Shown here piece after piece: positions 17,050 to 25,733 of a DNA stretch of 64,000 bases. Position 1 is the stretch's first letter, and every line of letters starts with the position of its first letter. This DNA is from Marinomonas primoryensis (GTDB taxonomy: Bacteria; Pseudomonadota; Gammaproteobacteria; Pseudomonadales; Marinomonadaceae), in assembly GCF_013372285.1 (NCBI RefSeq), contig NZ_CP054301.1:186001-250000 (forward strand), read 5' to 3'. Made by a program: the position numbers and the translations under genes. The notes under the pieces are model-generated. The model was given only the letters and a program-made list of their open reading frames with translations. It did no database searches and had not been told where the DNA came from.

Positions 17050-18690
17050 TTAGCCCAGTGCAGACTCTGGTACGACGACGCTCAAAGATTGAGGTTTCAC
17101 CACCACTTCAAGCTTATCTGCTTGGCGTTCTTCACCGTCGACGACATAATGGCCGACTTGGCTTATATCCACCGTGACACGCTGAGCCGTACGATGAAAC
17201 ACACCGTTGTTACCTTCTGGTGTTTCATTGTCTTCATTCCTATCCCCCATCCCTAGCAAGGCTAATTCCGCCAAATTTAAAATCTGCATACGCTCAGGAT
17301 CTAACCAGGTTAAGTCCAATTTGCCATCCATGATATTCGGAACGCCTTTCCCTTGCGCTAACAAGGTGGTGATAGGCGCGGCATTGGCGATGGTTAAGCT
17401 CGGAGTCTTGATGGTAAACGGTTCGTCATCGTTCAGTTGTACGGTAAACTCATGGACCTCATTCTGACTAATGGCTTCCCACAAGCCTTGTAAATAGGCG
17501 AGCTGACCACTGGTGTTCTTTTTGCTTCGGTCGGCTTTTTCAATCATTTGTTGCTCAAATCCAACCCCAGCAAGTAACAGCATTAACTCGCCATTACAGG
17601 TGGCGGTGTCGATCCGTTGCTCGCAGCCGTCGATCAAATTCAAACACATGGTTTCCAGTGAGGCGACTTTCGACAAAGTCCCGCACAGCACGTGACTTAA
17701 GGCATTCGCGGTACCAAAAGGAATAATACCCAGCTTAATATGGGTTCCTACTAGCGCCGCCGCTACCTCGGTAATGGTGCCATCACCGCCACAAGCAATC
17801 ACCATATCAGGCGATGTTTTTACCGCCTCTTTAGCCAGTACCGTGCCGTTTATTTCTGGTGTCGTTGTTTTGACCGTTATATCAAAGTAGGCCGATAAAT
17901 AGCGCAAAATCGTCTCTTGATCTTCTTCCCACTGGCGTCTTCCAGAAACAGGGTTCGCGATCAACCATGCTGTATTGCGAACCACCAAGCGTTTGTCGTC
18001 TAACGCTTGTGTTAAATGCTTAAACTGTCGTTTGTTAAGCCGCGCAGTTTGGCGAATAGCGCGTACTTTATTCATCACCTCAGCGGGTGAAGATGTAGGG
18101 TTCTGACTAAGTAAATACGCCGCCATCATAAAAACAGAACGACCACGGCCTAAGGCGCAATGCACCACCACCGAGCGACCTGTTTTGCGGTGAGTGTGAA
18201 TCCAGTTTAGCGCGCGCTGTATTTGCGTATCAGAGGGAACAGAATGATCAAGGATGGGAATGTTTAAATAATCTATATTGGCTTGAAAAGCTATCCAGTT
18301 CATCGAGCTGAACTCCGCCGTGACATCTAACACCGCACTGATATTTTCGTTTTTTATGTCATGAATATCGGAAGGAAACAGTCGTCTTGCAAGGTACAAA
18401 CCCTCGTCTATTTTTTGTAATGCAGGAACCGTATCCGTGCTTCTCGCCCAACTGTTATAAAGCTGAGTGCTCCATAAAAAAGGCATAAATACCCAGCGGA
18501 TATAAATAGGCACAGTGCCATCGGAACGTTTACGAAAAATAGTCGGTTTGTTGAGAAGGTAAGCAAGACTGACAGTAAAGAACGACAAGGCAAACCATGC
18601 CCAAGCCAACTTAAAGTACACAGCGCTGGTCATCACGCTCAAGAAAACAAAAAAGGCAGTGACCAATAAATAATAATTGGGATTAAACAA
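17050..18690 (-). CDS. Dual-specificity phosphatase - diacylglycerol kinase-like fusion, membrane anchored
   Basis: Protein of 546 residues in three parts: two N-terminal membrane helices (about 5-50), a dual-specificity phosphatase domain (about 85-220) with the intact HCALGRGRS loop (nucleophile C178, R184), and a diacylglycerol/sphingosine-kinase catalytic domain (about 238-540) with IANPVSGRR, the nucleotide motif GGDGT (301-305) and PFGTANALSHVL. Start is TTG with AGGAGA upstream. Phosphatase and lipid kinase on one membrane-tethered chain implies lipid-phosphate or phosphoinositide-like turnover, but the substrates are unknown. It is monocistronic. Confidence 0.88.
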   Translation of the reverse strand: MFNPNYYLLVTAFFVFLSVMTSAVYFKLAWAWFALSFFTVSLAYLLNKPTIFRKRSDGTVPIYIRWVFMPFLWSTQLYNSWARSTDTVPALQKIDEGLYLARRLFPSDIHDIKNENISAVLDVTAEFSSMNWIAFQANIDYLNIPILDHSVPSDTQIQRALNWIHTHRKTGRSVVVHCALGRGRSVFMMAAYLLSQNPTSSPAEVMNKVRAIRQTARLNKRQFKHLTQALDDKRLVVRNTAWLIANPVSGRRQWEEDQETILRYLSAYFDITVKTTTPEINGTVLAKEAVKTSPDMVIACGGDGTITEVAAALVGTHIKLGIIPFGTANALSHVLCGTLSKVASLETMCLNLIDGCEQRIDTATCNGELMLLLAGVGFEQQMIEKADRSKKNTSGQLAYLQGLWEAISQNEVHEFTVQLNDDEPFTIKTPSLTIANAAPITTLLAQGKGVPNIMDGKLDLTWLDPERMQILNLAELALLGMGDRNEDNETPEGNNGVFHRTAQRVTVDISQVGHYVVDGEERQADKLEVVVKPQSLSVVVPESALG

Positions 18691-18848
18691 TCTCTCTCTC
18701 CTAGCATCCAGCCATATACCAAAAGAGTAGCATCACTGTCTAAATAAAAGCTAGCGTCAGGTGCCGCGTGATGAAGGTATGAAGCGTATTGATGACTGAA
18801 ACACTGCTCCTCCTTGAAAAGCGAGAAGGAGCGAGTGAAGGCTAAAAA

Positions 18849-19844
18849 TTAGAGTGCCTTTTCTACTTTCGCAGCAACGTCACTAGAAACCCATGCTTTC
18901 CACGTTTTAGGATACTGCTCTAAAAAGTGATACATAGCCGCTTCACCGTCTGCTTGATTGTCTTCCATCCACGCTAATAACGTACTCATTTGTTGGTTGG
19001 TAAAGCCGCGTTTTGCGAAGTATTCAAAGGCTTGTGGCTCACGTTGAGCAAATGATTCTGTCGTTATCGTTTGCACCGGAGAAGGTGGGTACATGGTCAC
19101 TTTTGGCGACACACAGTCTGGCTGAGTCGTACAGTTACGATATTCCTCTACGTCTGCGCCACTGCCAAAGTCCACTTTCACCATGTTGTATTTGCCCAAT
19201 ACAGGCGTCGGTGACCAGTAGTAACCAAACCAAGCTTGGTTTCGATCGTAGGCTTTAGAAATGGTACCGGCGAGCCCCGCACCAGAGCCTGGATCAATCA
19301 GTTCAAAACCACTTTCGTCTAGTTTAAGCGCGTTAAAAAGATGCTCTGCCGTAATCTGGCATGTCCATCCTGCAGGACAGCCATAAAATGCGTGCTTGGT
19401 ATCGCTTTCAGGGTGGACAAATAAATCGGCATGCTTGATAACCCCTTCAATGGTGGCCATTTCTGGGTATTTTTTGACTAAATAAGCGGGAACCCAAAAG
19501 CCTTCTTCACCACCATCAATCAAGGATTTTCCAGCGTAGCGAAGGCGTTTTTCAGCCACGCCTTTATCCAGCGCTTCTTTTATACCGTTGGTCCAAAGCT
19601 CGGGCGCAACATCGGGCTTGCCCTTTTCAATCATCGATACGCCCGTTGGGACACTATCACCAGCAATAAGCTCGGCATCACACTGATAGCCGTTATTAAG
19701 AATGAATTGATCAACGTGGGCAATCAGACTTGCGGAGTTCCAGTTCATGTCAGCTATGGTAAAGGAACCACAGTCTGCAGCACTGGCATTAATGGAAAAA
19801 GCAGAAAGCAGCATAACAGGAAGTACTGAAGGCATAATCTTCAT
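18849..19844 (-). CDS. Glycine betaine/choline ABC transporter substrate-binding protein (ProX/OpuAC type)
   Basis: Periplasmic protein of 331 residues with a signal peptide ending at SINASA (residue 22). The fold is OpuAC: FTIADMNWNSASLIAHVDQFIL, then DVAPELWTNG and GYYWSPTPVLGKYNMVKVDFG, with many tryptophans and tyrosines that could make an aromatic cage for a quaternary ammonium. Four cysteines in GCPAGWTC and RNCTTQPDC suggest disulfides. No permease or ATPase gene lies beside it, so it must work with components coded elsewhere. Ligand (betaine, choline, carnitine or other) is undecided. Confidence 0.83.
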   Translation of the reverse strand: MKIMPSVLPVMLLSAFSINASAADCGSFTIADMNWNSASLIAHVDQFILNNGYQCDAELIAGDSVPTGVSMIEKGKPDVAPELWTNGIKEALDKGVAEKRLRYAGKSLIDGGEEGFWVPAYLVKKYPEMATIEGVIKHADLFVHPESDTKHAFYGCPAGWTCQITAEHLFNALKLDESGFELIDPGSGAGLAGTISKAYDRNQAWFGYYWSPTPVLGKYNMVKVDFGSGADVEEYRNCTTQPDCVSPKVTMYPPSPVQTITTESFAQREPQAFEYFAKRGFTNQQMSTLLAWMEDNQADGEAAMYHFLEQYPKTWKAWVSSDVAAKVEKAL

Positions 19845-19977
19845 TTGACTGAGTTCCTATATCATTATTAGAACGCCAATTATAAACATAAGAAATAATA
19901 AGAAAAAATGGGTCATACAGAAAAAGCTATTTTATCTGATCACCGTTATTTGCCAAAAAGCTCTTCAGCTGCTGCGC

Positions 19978-21906
19978 TTAACTGCTAACAATCAAATTGT
20001 TTATCGCTTTCGAGATCAGTTCTTTTTTCACCAGTGTGCGTTTAACTGGCTGCTCAAACCAAAAGTTCATCGGCTGATCAAAGCCGATACCGTGCATGTA
20101 ATTGTAGAGCGCTTTACGCAGTCCTTCGCCCAACATGTCGTGATCTGTCCCTGTTGGATCGGTGAAATCCACATCGTTTTCAGCGAACAAAATCTCAGGG
20201 CGTTCAGCGAGGGTGATGCCAAACTCTTCAGGGTTAATGCCTATCGGGCTGTGTGCGGTGGCCGCAAATCGGTGCCAGAAAGCAGACTGAAAACAGCCAT
20301 GGGCCATCATCTGACGTACCATTTCCAACGCATCGATGGTTTCTTGCTCGGTTTGAGTGGGGAAGCCATACATCAAATAAGAGTGAACCAAAATATCCGC
20401 ATCACTGAAGGCTTTGGTGACGCGAGCGACTTGTTCGACACTCACGCCTTTTTTCATCAGTTTTAGCAATCGGTCGGACGCGACTTCAAGTCCACCGCTG
20501 ACCGCGACACAACCGGAATCCGCCAACAACTGGCAGCGTTCTGGTGTAAAGGTTTTTTCAAAACGAATATTGCCCCACCAACTGATTACCACGCCGCGTT
20601 CTATCAGGCGCCTTGCCAGTGCAAACAAAGCCTTTGGTGGCGCGGCTTCGTCGACAAAGTGGAAGCCAGTTTGTCCGGTTTCTTCGATCAACTCTTCGAT
20701 TCGGTCCACCAGAATATCCGCGCCGGCGGCATCGTAGCGGTCTATATAATCCAACGTGACGTCACAAAAACTGCATTTACGCCAGTAACAACCGTGGGCA
20801 ATGGTCAGCTTGTTCCAGCGGCCATCGCTCCAAATGCGGTGCATCGGGTTAAGCATTTCACACAAGGAAAGGTATTCGCCCAATGGCAAACCATCGTAAA
20901 TGGGCGTGCCCACATCGGTTTGTGGGATGTCATGCAGTTCAGGGTTTTCATTGTAGTGTACGTACTGTTCGCCGTTTTCGTCTTCCGCGAGGAAGTAGGT
21001 GCGCACCAAGTCGTCTATTTCGCGTTTGCCGTCAAAGTATTCCAACAAGGTCATAAAAGGGCGTTCGCCATCATCGAGGCAGATAAAATCGATAAACTCA
21101 AACACACGTGGGTCTTTTAGTGCGCGCAATTCGGTGTTCACAAAACCGCCGCCCATGACGATTGGAATGTCAGGATTAATGGCTTTACAGGTTTGCGCAA
21201 TACGCAGCGCGCCCAACATATTGCCGGGGAACGGCACGGTTAACGCCACCACGCTGGGTTGCGTTTCTTCAAGATATTGTTCGACTAATTGTTCCAGAAT
21301 TTCGGAGCTAAAACTGGGCTCTCCCATTACGGTGTCGTAGAGGTTGTCGAAGGTTGGATTCGCCGCCGCAAGACGCTCGCCGTAACGGCTGACTTCAAAA
21401 TACGGGTCAACGCCTTGGGTAATCACCGCCGATAAGTCATTGATAAACAAGGTCGCCAAATACTTGGCTTTGTCCTGTAAACCCAAACTGCCAAAAGCGG
21501 TTTTAAGAATGTCGCCAGATACCGCTTCCATCTGAGCGATGGCATCAAACGCGGGACCTTCTGGGAAAAAACGACGAGAAACAATACGCAGCGCAAGACT
21601 TGGGTCTTTGCCCTGTAAAAAGCGGATAACCGGTTCAACCGCGAGGCGATAACGATCAAACTCCGCCATAAAGGTGTAGATCACATCGGGCAGTTCATCG
21701 TCTTCAAATGACTCGAAATTGTCTTCCACATGTTGACGGATAATATCCAGCGCGGGCGCCGTCATCATCTCAAGAAAAAGCTCGATGGCAGGGTCACGCT
21801 GCACCGCCTCATAGCCCCGAGAGCGTAAAAAACCGGTCAGATACGCCGTCGCTGGGTACGGTGTATTTAACTGGGTCATCGGTGGGGTCATCAGAAGAAC
21901 GGTCAT
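19978..21906 (-). CDS. B12-binding-type radical SAM protein
   Basis: Protein of 642 residues with an N-terminal B12-binding Rossmann-like region (VLLMTPPMTQLNTPYPATAYLTGFLRSRGYE and, around 216-260, VALTVPFPGNMLGALRI...IVMGGGFVN) and a radical SAM TIM barrel. The cluster motif is GCYWRKCSFCD, cysteines 373, 378 and 381, i.e. CX4CX2C rather than the common CX3CX2C. The B12 part lacks a visible DxHxxG, as in many members of the class. It stands alone; its reaction (methylation or another radical step) cannot be assigned from sequence or context. Confidence 0.83.
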   Translation of the reverse strand: MTVLLMTPPMTQLNTPYPATAYLTGFLRSRGYEAVQRDPAIELFLEMMTAPALDIIRQHVEDNFESFEDDELPDVIYTFMAEFDRYRLAVEPVIRFLQGKDPSLALRIVSRRFFPEGPAFDAIAQMEAVSGDILKTAFGSLGLQDKAKYLATLFINDLSAVITQGVDPYFEVSRYGERLAAANPTFDNLYDTVMGEPSFSSEILEQLVEQYLEETQPSVVALTVPFPGNMLGALRIAQTCKAINPDIPIVMGGGFVNTELRALKDPRVFEFIDFICLDDGERPFMTLLEYFDGKREIDDLVRTYFLAEDENGEQYVHYNENPELHDIPQTDVGTPIYDGLPLGEYLSLCEMLNPMHRIWSDGRWNKLTIAHGCYWRKCSFCDVTLDYIDRYDAAGADILVDRIEELIEETGQTGFHFVDEAAPPKALFALARRLIERGVVISWWGNIRFEKTFTPERCQLLADSGCVAVSGGLEVASDRLLKLMKKGVSVEQVARVTKAFSDADILVHSYLMYGFPTQTEQETIDALEMVRQMMAHGCFQSAFWHRFAATAHSPIGINPEEFGITLAERPEILFAENDVDFTDPTGTDHDMLGEGLRKALYNYMHGIGFDQPMNFWFEQPVKRTLVKKELISKAINNLIVSS

Positions 21907-22004
21907 AGCCTGCCTTTAAAGTAAAACCTAATCGGAATAAGGCGCGATTCTAGCATTTAAAAGGGGGCAGAACTCTTAAAACATGATGTGGTTATGGTTC
22001 CATT

Positions 22005-22682
22005 TCAATCAAGAAGCGGTGTTAGATAATCAGAACCTAATTGCTGCATTTGCCGTTCAACCCAGATCACTCTTTGACGAAGGTAAAAGGTTAAATCGTT
22101 AGGGCTTCGAGTGCGTGGGCTTGGTAGCATGATGGCCAATCGTGCAGCTTGGTTCATGGTGAGTTTGCTGGCCGATCGACCAAAATAATGTTGGCTTGCG
22201 GCTTCGACACCGTAAATGCCTTGGCCAAATTCCGCGATGTTTAAATACACTTCTAAAATACGTTTCTTACCCCAAAGTGTTTCAAGGCTCACAGCAAAAC
22301 CGGCTTCCAGACCTTTGCGAACAAAGCTTCGACCTGACCAAAGAAATAGATTCTTCGCCGTTTGCTGCGTAATTGTACTGGCACCACGAAGACTGTCGCC
22401 ATCGTCGTATTGGCTTAGCGCCTTACTAATAGCGGCAAAATCGACACCGAAGTGATTAGGAAAACGCTGATCTTCGGAAGCCACCACCGCCAACGGCATG
22501 TAAGACGGTAGCTTATCGATGCTTATCCAATCTTGAGTCACCGGATAAGGGCTTTGTAACATAAACGCCGTTGTCGGGGGCGGCACAAACCGAAGCAACA
22601 ACAAGACGACAACCAACAAGAGTAAAGCGCGCCAAATAATCGTCCATGCTTTACTAAAAATATCGAATTTACGCTTTGCCAT
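22005..22682 (-). CDS. mtgA: Monofunctional biosynthetic peptidoglycan transglycosylase
   Basis: Inner-membrane GT51 glycosyltransferase of 225 residues that polymerises lipid II into glycan strands in the periplasm. A single N-terminal anchor (IIWRALLLLVVVLLLLRFV, about 15-33) precedes the catalytic domain with ASEDQRFPNHFGVDF (catalytic Glu), RGASTITQQTAKNLFLW, and KRILEVYLNIAEFGQGIYGVEAA. No transpeptidase domain follows, which separates it from class A PBPs. It is monocistronic on the minus strand. Confidence 0.95.
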   Translation of the reverse strand: MAKRKFDIFSKAWTIIWRALLLLVVVLLLLRFVPPPTTAFMLQSPYPVTQDWISIDKLPSYMPLAVVASEDQRFPNHFGVDFAAISKALSQYDDGDSLRGASTITQQTAKNLFLWSGRSFVRKGLEAGFAVSLETLWGKKRILEVYLNIAEFGQGIYGVEAASQHYFGRSASKLTMNQAARLAIMLPSPRTRSPNDLTFYLRQRVIWVERQMQQLGSDYLTPLLD

Positions 22683-22780
22683 TCACTGTCTCTTGTCGGA
22701 TTTAATAAGCTTGAAACTGCCCCGTCTATGGGGCGCAAGAATATAGAACATGGAAGGAATAGACTAGAAATTAATCAAAG

Positions 22781-22808
22781 CCACTTTTTTATGCGCATAA
22801 AAGTGTGG
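22781..22808. repeat. Imperfect hairpin next to a solitary element end
   Basis: A stem centred on ATGCGCAT with flanking TTTT/AAAA and CAC/GTG arms lies between mtgA and the solitary RAYT-type end. It could terminate the membrane-protein gene at 22905, reading on the minus strand, but this is uncertain. Confidence 0.4.
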
Positions 22809-22815
22809 TTTTTAA

Positions 22816-22848
22816 AATTGGGGTCTAAAATTGGGGTCAGATGAAAAT
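22816..22848 (+). repeat. Solitary left end of the RAYT-type element
   Basis: AATTGGGGTCAGATGAAAAT at 22829-22848 is identical to the left end of the complete element at 25733-25752. A partial copy, AATTGGGGTC, precedes it at 22816-22825. No right end or transposase sequence follows, so this is a relic or truncated insertion. Confidence 0.75.
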
Positions 22849-22904
22849 AGTGCAAATAATTTCAGGCGCACCTTAAGTGTCTGCGCAAATGGACGTTGAT
22901 TAAA

Positions 22905-23501
22905 TTAAGCCACTTGCTGGGACAGTACGATGCGACGATGTTGCAGGATAACGAGTAAAATCAAAAAACCTACCGCTAAGCAGAATGGAAACAGTACCGT
23001 GGTAACGGAGTACGCTTCGAGCGCCACAACGGAACACGCATTACGTAAAATCATAATCATGAAGAAAATACGGCTGTCTTCAAAGGGTCTACGGTAGGCT
23101 TTTTGGAAGGTAGGCCCAAAACCGATAATATCGACCGTGGTCAAAATCACCACCGTCCACAACGGATCATTGGTCATGTACCACAGGGGCAACGATGCCA
23201 AAGCAACGCCCAAAAAGCCCCAATCCAATCTGGTGATAGTGGCATCGCCGCGCTTCATATAAGCCAATATGGCAATGAAAATCGTAATAACCCCTGATAA
23301 CCCAATGGGCCATGCACCCATGCCGCCCTCGGCTTCTAGTTGAGCAAAGAAAATAATGGTAGTGGTGATGCCCCAAATCATCCACGAAAACACGTGAGGC
23401 TTTACTTGGCCGCGTAAAATCAGCGCAATGTAAGGCACAAAGCCAATGATCGCCAACGCAATGGCGATGCCACTAAAAATAAGCTTTATATTGAATTCCA
23501 T
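22905..23501 (-). CDS. Small multi-span membrane protein, PQ-loop-like
   Basis: Protein of 198 residues with about six or seven membrane helices. FVPYIALILRGQVKPHVFSWMIWGITTTIIFFAQL and the later DIIGFGPTFQKAYRRPFEDS look like the two halves of a PQ-loop/SemiSWEET-type repeat (proline-bearing kinked helix, short loop, W or G-rich helix), but the exact PQ signature is absent, so this is fold-level inference. No function is assigned. It lies between two RAYT-derived sequences and has no operon partner. Confidence 0.6.
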   Translation of the reverse strand: MEFNIKLIFSGIAIALAIIGFVPYIALILRGQVKPHVFSWMIWGITTTIIFFAQLEAEGGMGAWPIGLSGVITIFIAILAYMKRGDATITRLDWGFLGVALASLPLWYMTNDPLWTVVILTTVDIIGFGPTFQKAYRRPFEDSRIFFMIMILRNACSVVALEAYSVTTVLFPFCLAVGFLILLVILQHRRIVLSQQVA

Positions 23502-24107
23502 TTCCCCGCCTAGCTCCAGCCGTGATAGTAAAACTCGATTCTAACGATTTCATCAAGAAACAGGCGGACAAAACACGTCAAATTTGCACCGAAATAGGTC
23601 GTTTAAGATAAATTGGGGTCAGATGTAAATAGCACTAGATCGAGTACGCACAGCCACCCAGTCCGATATGGCATTGGGGAATGATAGATTTAAAAATAGG
23701 TTGAAAAGTTAACCGGTAGGCGTGTGATACCTATGAAACGGGGGCGGAAATCGAGTCAGAGAGCTTAATTTTTATCTGACCCCAATTCTGACCCCAATTC
23801 TGCACAATTCTGCATTTATATTGTGCAATTATTTAATTTTACGCTATAACTAATTAATACTCTTAGTGTTTTAAAAGAATGAATAAAGCAAAATCTTACG
23901 TTCAAACACAACGATATACAATCTTGCCACGATACAGCCTTCAACTCTAAAACATCACTGAATGAGATGAATGGGCGTCGTAAGTAAACCGCCCCCAATA
24001 ACTCAATCTTGTTACTGTGTCGGTAAAACTCAATATAATAGCGACTAACAAACAACCATAAACCTCCACAAAACGTCTGGTCAGTTAGTCTATGATGGGA
24101 CATTACT
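23502..24107. other. 606-base intergenic region with a small RAYT-derived element
   Basis: It contains the 177-base internally deleted element (23611-23787), an extra partial right end CTGACCCCAATT (23788-23799), and a hairpin TGCACAAT/ATTGTGCA (23801-23808, 23820-23827). The remaining AT-rich 280 bases are the upstream region of the Na/Pi transporter gene. No additional gene is supported; the minus-strand frame at 23816-24103 has no family-like features. Confidence 0.65.
23611..23787 (+). mobile_element. MITE-like internally deleted derivative of the RAYT element
   Basis: The left end AATTGGGGTCAGATGTAAAT (23611-23630) is joined after a few bases to sequence matching the 3' part of the transposase gene (compare 26446-26569: GAGTACG, CACCCAGTCCGA, ATGGCATTGGGGAATG, GAAGCGAGGGCG-like) and closes with ATCTGACCCCAATT. 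The transposase fragment is degraded and coding capacity is lost, so the element is non-autonomous. Confidence 0.8.
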
Positions 24108-25733
24108 ATGTATGAGCTTATTCAATTGGCTGGCGCCATCACCCTACTACTTTGGGGAATTCGTATGGTGCGCACAGGATTCGAACGCGCCTACGGAAAA
24201 AGTTTAGAAAATGCCATTCGTCTAATGACGCGTCGCCGCTTACAGGCTGCGGCTTTAGGTGGTATCGCCGCTGCCGCATTGCAGTCCGGCACCGCTGTTG
24301 TACTTTTAGCGGCAGGTTTTGTTGCCACCGGCGCATTGGGACTGGTTCCCGCTTTAGCTTTGGTGGTCGGCGCTGAGATAGGCTCAAGCCTCATGGCAAT
24401 GTTGCTCAGTTTCGATCTTTCTGTGCTTTCTCCGTTGCTGTTACTCATTGGCTATATCAGTTTTCAAAAATCCTCAAAACGAAAACATAAATACTGGGGA
24501 CGTATTTGTCTTGGTCTTGGCCTGTTACTCCTTGCCTTATCCCTTATTGCCAGAAGCACTGCCGATATGCGCTCTGGCAATGGTATGACTTACCTCACCA
24601 GTATATTGGTGCACGACACACTCTTAACGCTTTTTCTTGTTGCCTTATTTACTTGGCTCGTCCATTCCAGCTTGGCCGTTATTCTGATTATTACTCATCT
24701 TGTCACCGATGGCGCCATCTCTTTAGACATGGCGATGATCATGGTTATTGGGGCTAATATTGGTGGCGCCTTACCAGCTCTCAGTTCCGGTTGGGGGCTG
24801 AGTGCCAAAGGTCGATTGGTGATAATAGGAAACCTAGTCATCCGTTCCTGCGCCGTGATCATTGGTTTACTGATTTATTTTTTTCAAGAGTCAGGATGGA
24901 TTTCCTTGGCAAAAGTTGGCTTAGACTCACCCATGATTTTCCATGTCATGATCAATGCCATTAACGGTATTTTATTCCTCACCATGCTGCCTTTCTGGGC
25001 AGGCTTTTTAAAAAAATATGTGTCACCGAATCACACAGAGAGCGATGTACATAAGCGATTTACGTCGGTTTACTTATCACAAGAAGACATTAAACACCCT
25101 GTCCGAGCGATTGCAAACGTGACCAATGAAACGTTACGCATTGCCGATATTGCTTATCAGATGTTGGAAAGCACGCCTAAAACGTTCAGCAACGGGAAGC
25201 ACATTAATCGAATTAAAGAGCTGGATGATGATATTGATCGAATACATCGTGAAGTGACGTATTATTTGGCTGCCATTGAAAACATCAAAAATTCGTCTGA
25301 AGAGCAACATAGCTGGCAGGATGCCTTTAGCTTTGTGACGAGTTTGGAGCATGTGGGGGATATTATTGACGCCAGTCTCATGGTGCTTGCGCGCAAGAAA
25401 CACAAAGAGAAGATTCATTTTTCAGAGCAAGGTGAAAACGAATTAGACACGCTCTTCTCAGAGCTGTTCGAAATCTTCCGTTTAGCCCAAGCCGTTTACG
25501 TATCAAAAAATCCTGCCCTTGCCACCGAATTGGTCGATGCAAAACACGTCTACCGAAATAAGCTCGCCTTGTGTCGTGAGCAACATACGCGCCGGATTCG
25601 AGAGCAAATTCCCGCCACGTTGGCTTCGTCGCAAATCCACATGGATATATTGCGAGACTTGCAACGCCTTTGCTCGCTATTGGTCGCAACGGCTTACCCT
25701 ATTTTAAAGCGTCATAAACAAGAGCAAACTTAA
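24108..25733 (+). CDS. Na/Pi cotransporter family protein with PhoU-like domain
   Basis: Protein of 541 residues: an N-terminal half with eight or more helices in two inverted NptA/PF02690 repeats (ALQSGTAVVLLAAGFVATGAL and WLVHSSLAVILIITHLV, both with the Q/S-S/T motif) and a C-terminal helical PhoU-like domain (about 330-535). Relatives such as YjbB move phosphate, often outward, using a sodium gradient. Start is ATG at 24108. The stop codon TAA coincides with the first bases of the RAYT element's left end, so the insertion may have fixed or changed the C terminus. No pho box was found. Confidence 0.87.
   Translation: MYELIQLAGAITLLLWGIRMVRTGFERAYGKSLENAIRLMTRRRLQAAALGGIAAAALQSGTAVVLLAAGFVATGALGLVPALALVVGAEIGSSLMAMLLSFDLSVLSPLLLLIGYISFQKSSKRKHKYWGRICLGLGLLLLALSLIARSTADMRSGNGMTYLTSILVHDTLLTLFLVALFTWLVHSSLAVILIITHLVTDGAISLDMAMIMVIGANIGGALPALSSGWGLSAKGRLVIIGNLVIRSCAVIIGLLIYFFQESGWISLAKVGLDSPMIFHVMINAINGILFLTMLPFWAGFLKKYVSPNHTESDVHKRFTSVYLSQEDIKHPVRAIANVTNETLRIADIAYQMLESTPKTFSNGKHINRIKELDDDIDRIHREVTYYLAAIENIKNSSEEQHSWQDAFSFVTSLEHVGDIIDASLMVLARKKHKEKIHFSEQGENELDTLFSELFEIFRLAQAVYVSKNPALATELVDAKHVYRNKLALCREQHTRRIREQIPATLASSQIHMDILRDLQRLCSLLVATAYPILKRHKQEQT

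Noticed and set aside
18805..18833. Imperfect CTCCTT/AAGGAG inverted repeat after the ProX-like gene.
   Set aside because: No T-run and a mismatched stem; too weak to call a terminator.
20659..21120. A 153-codon plus-strand frame opposite the radical SAM gene.
   Set aside because: Antisense shadow; no ribosome site and no family resemblance.
23816..24103. A 95-codon minus-strand frame upstream of the Na/Pi transporter.
   Set aside because: It begins five bases before the transporter ATG on the other strand, has a random composition, and ends in the hairpin next to the RAYT-derived element.
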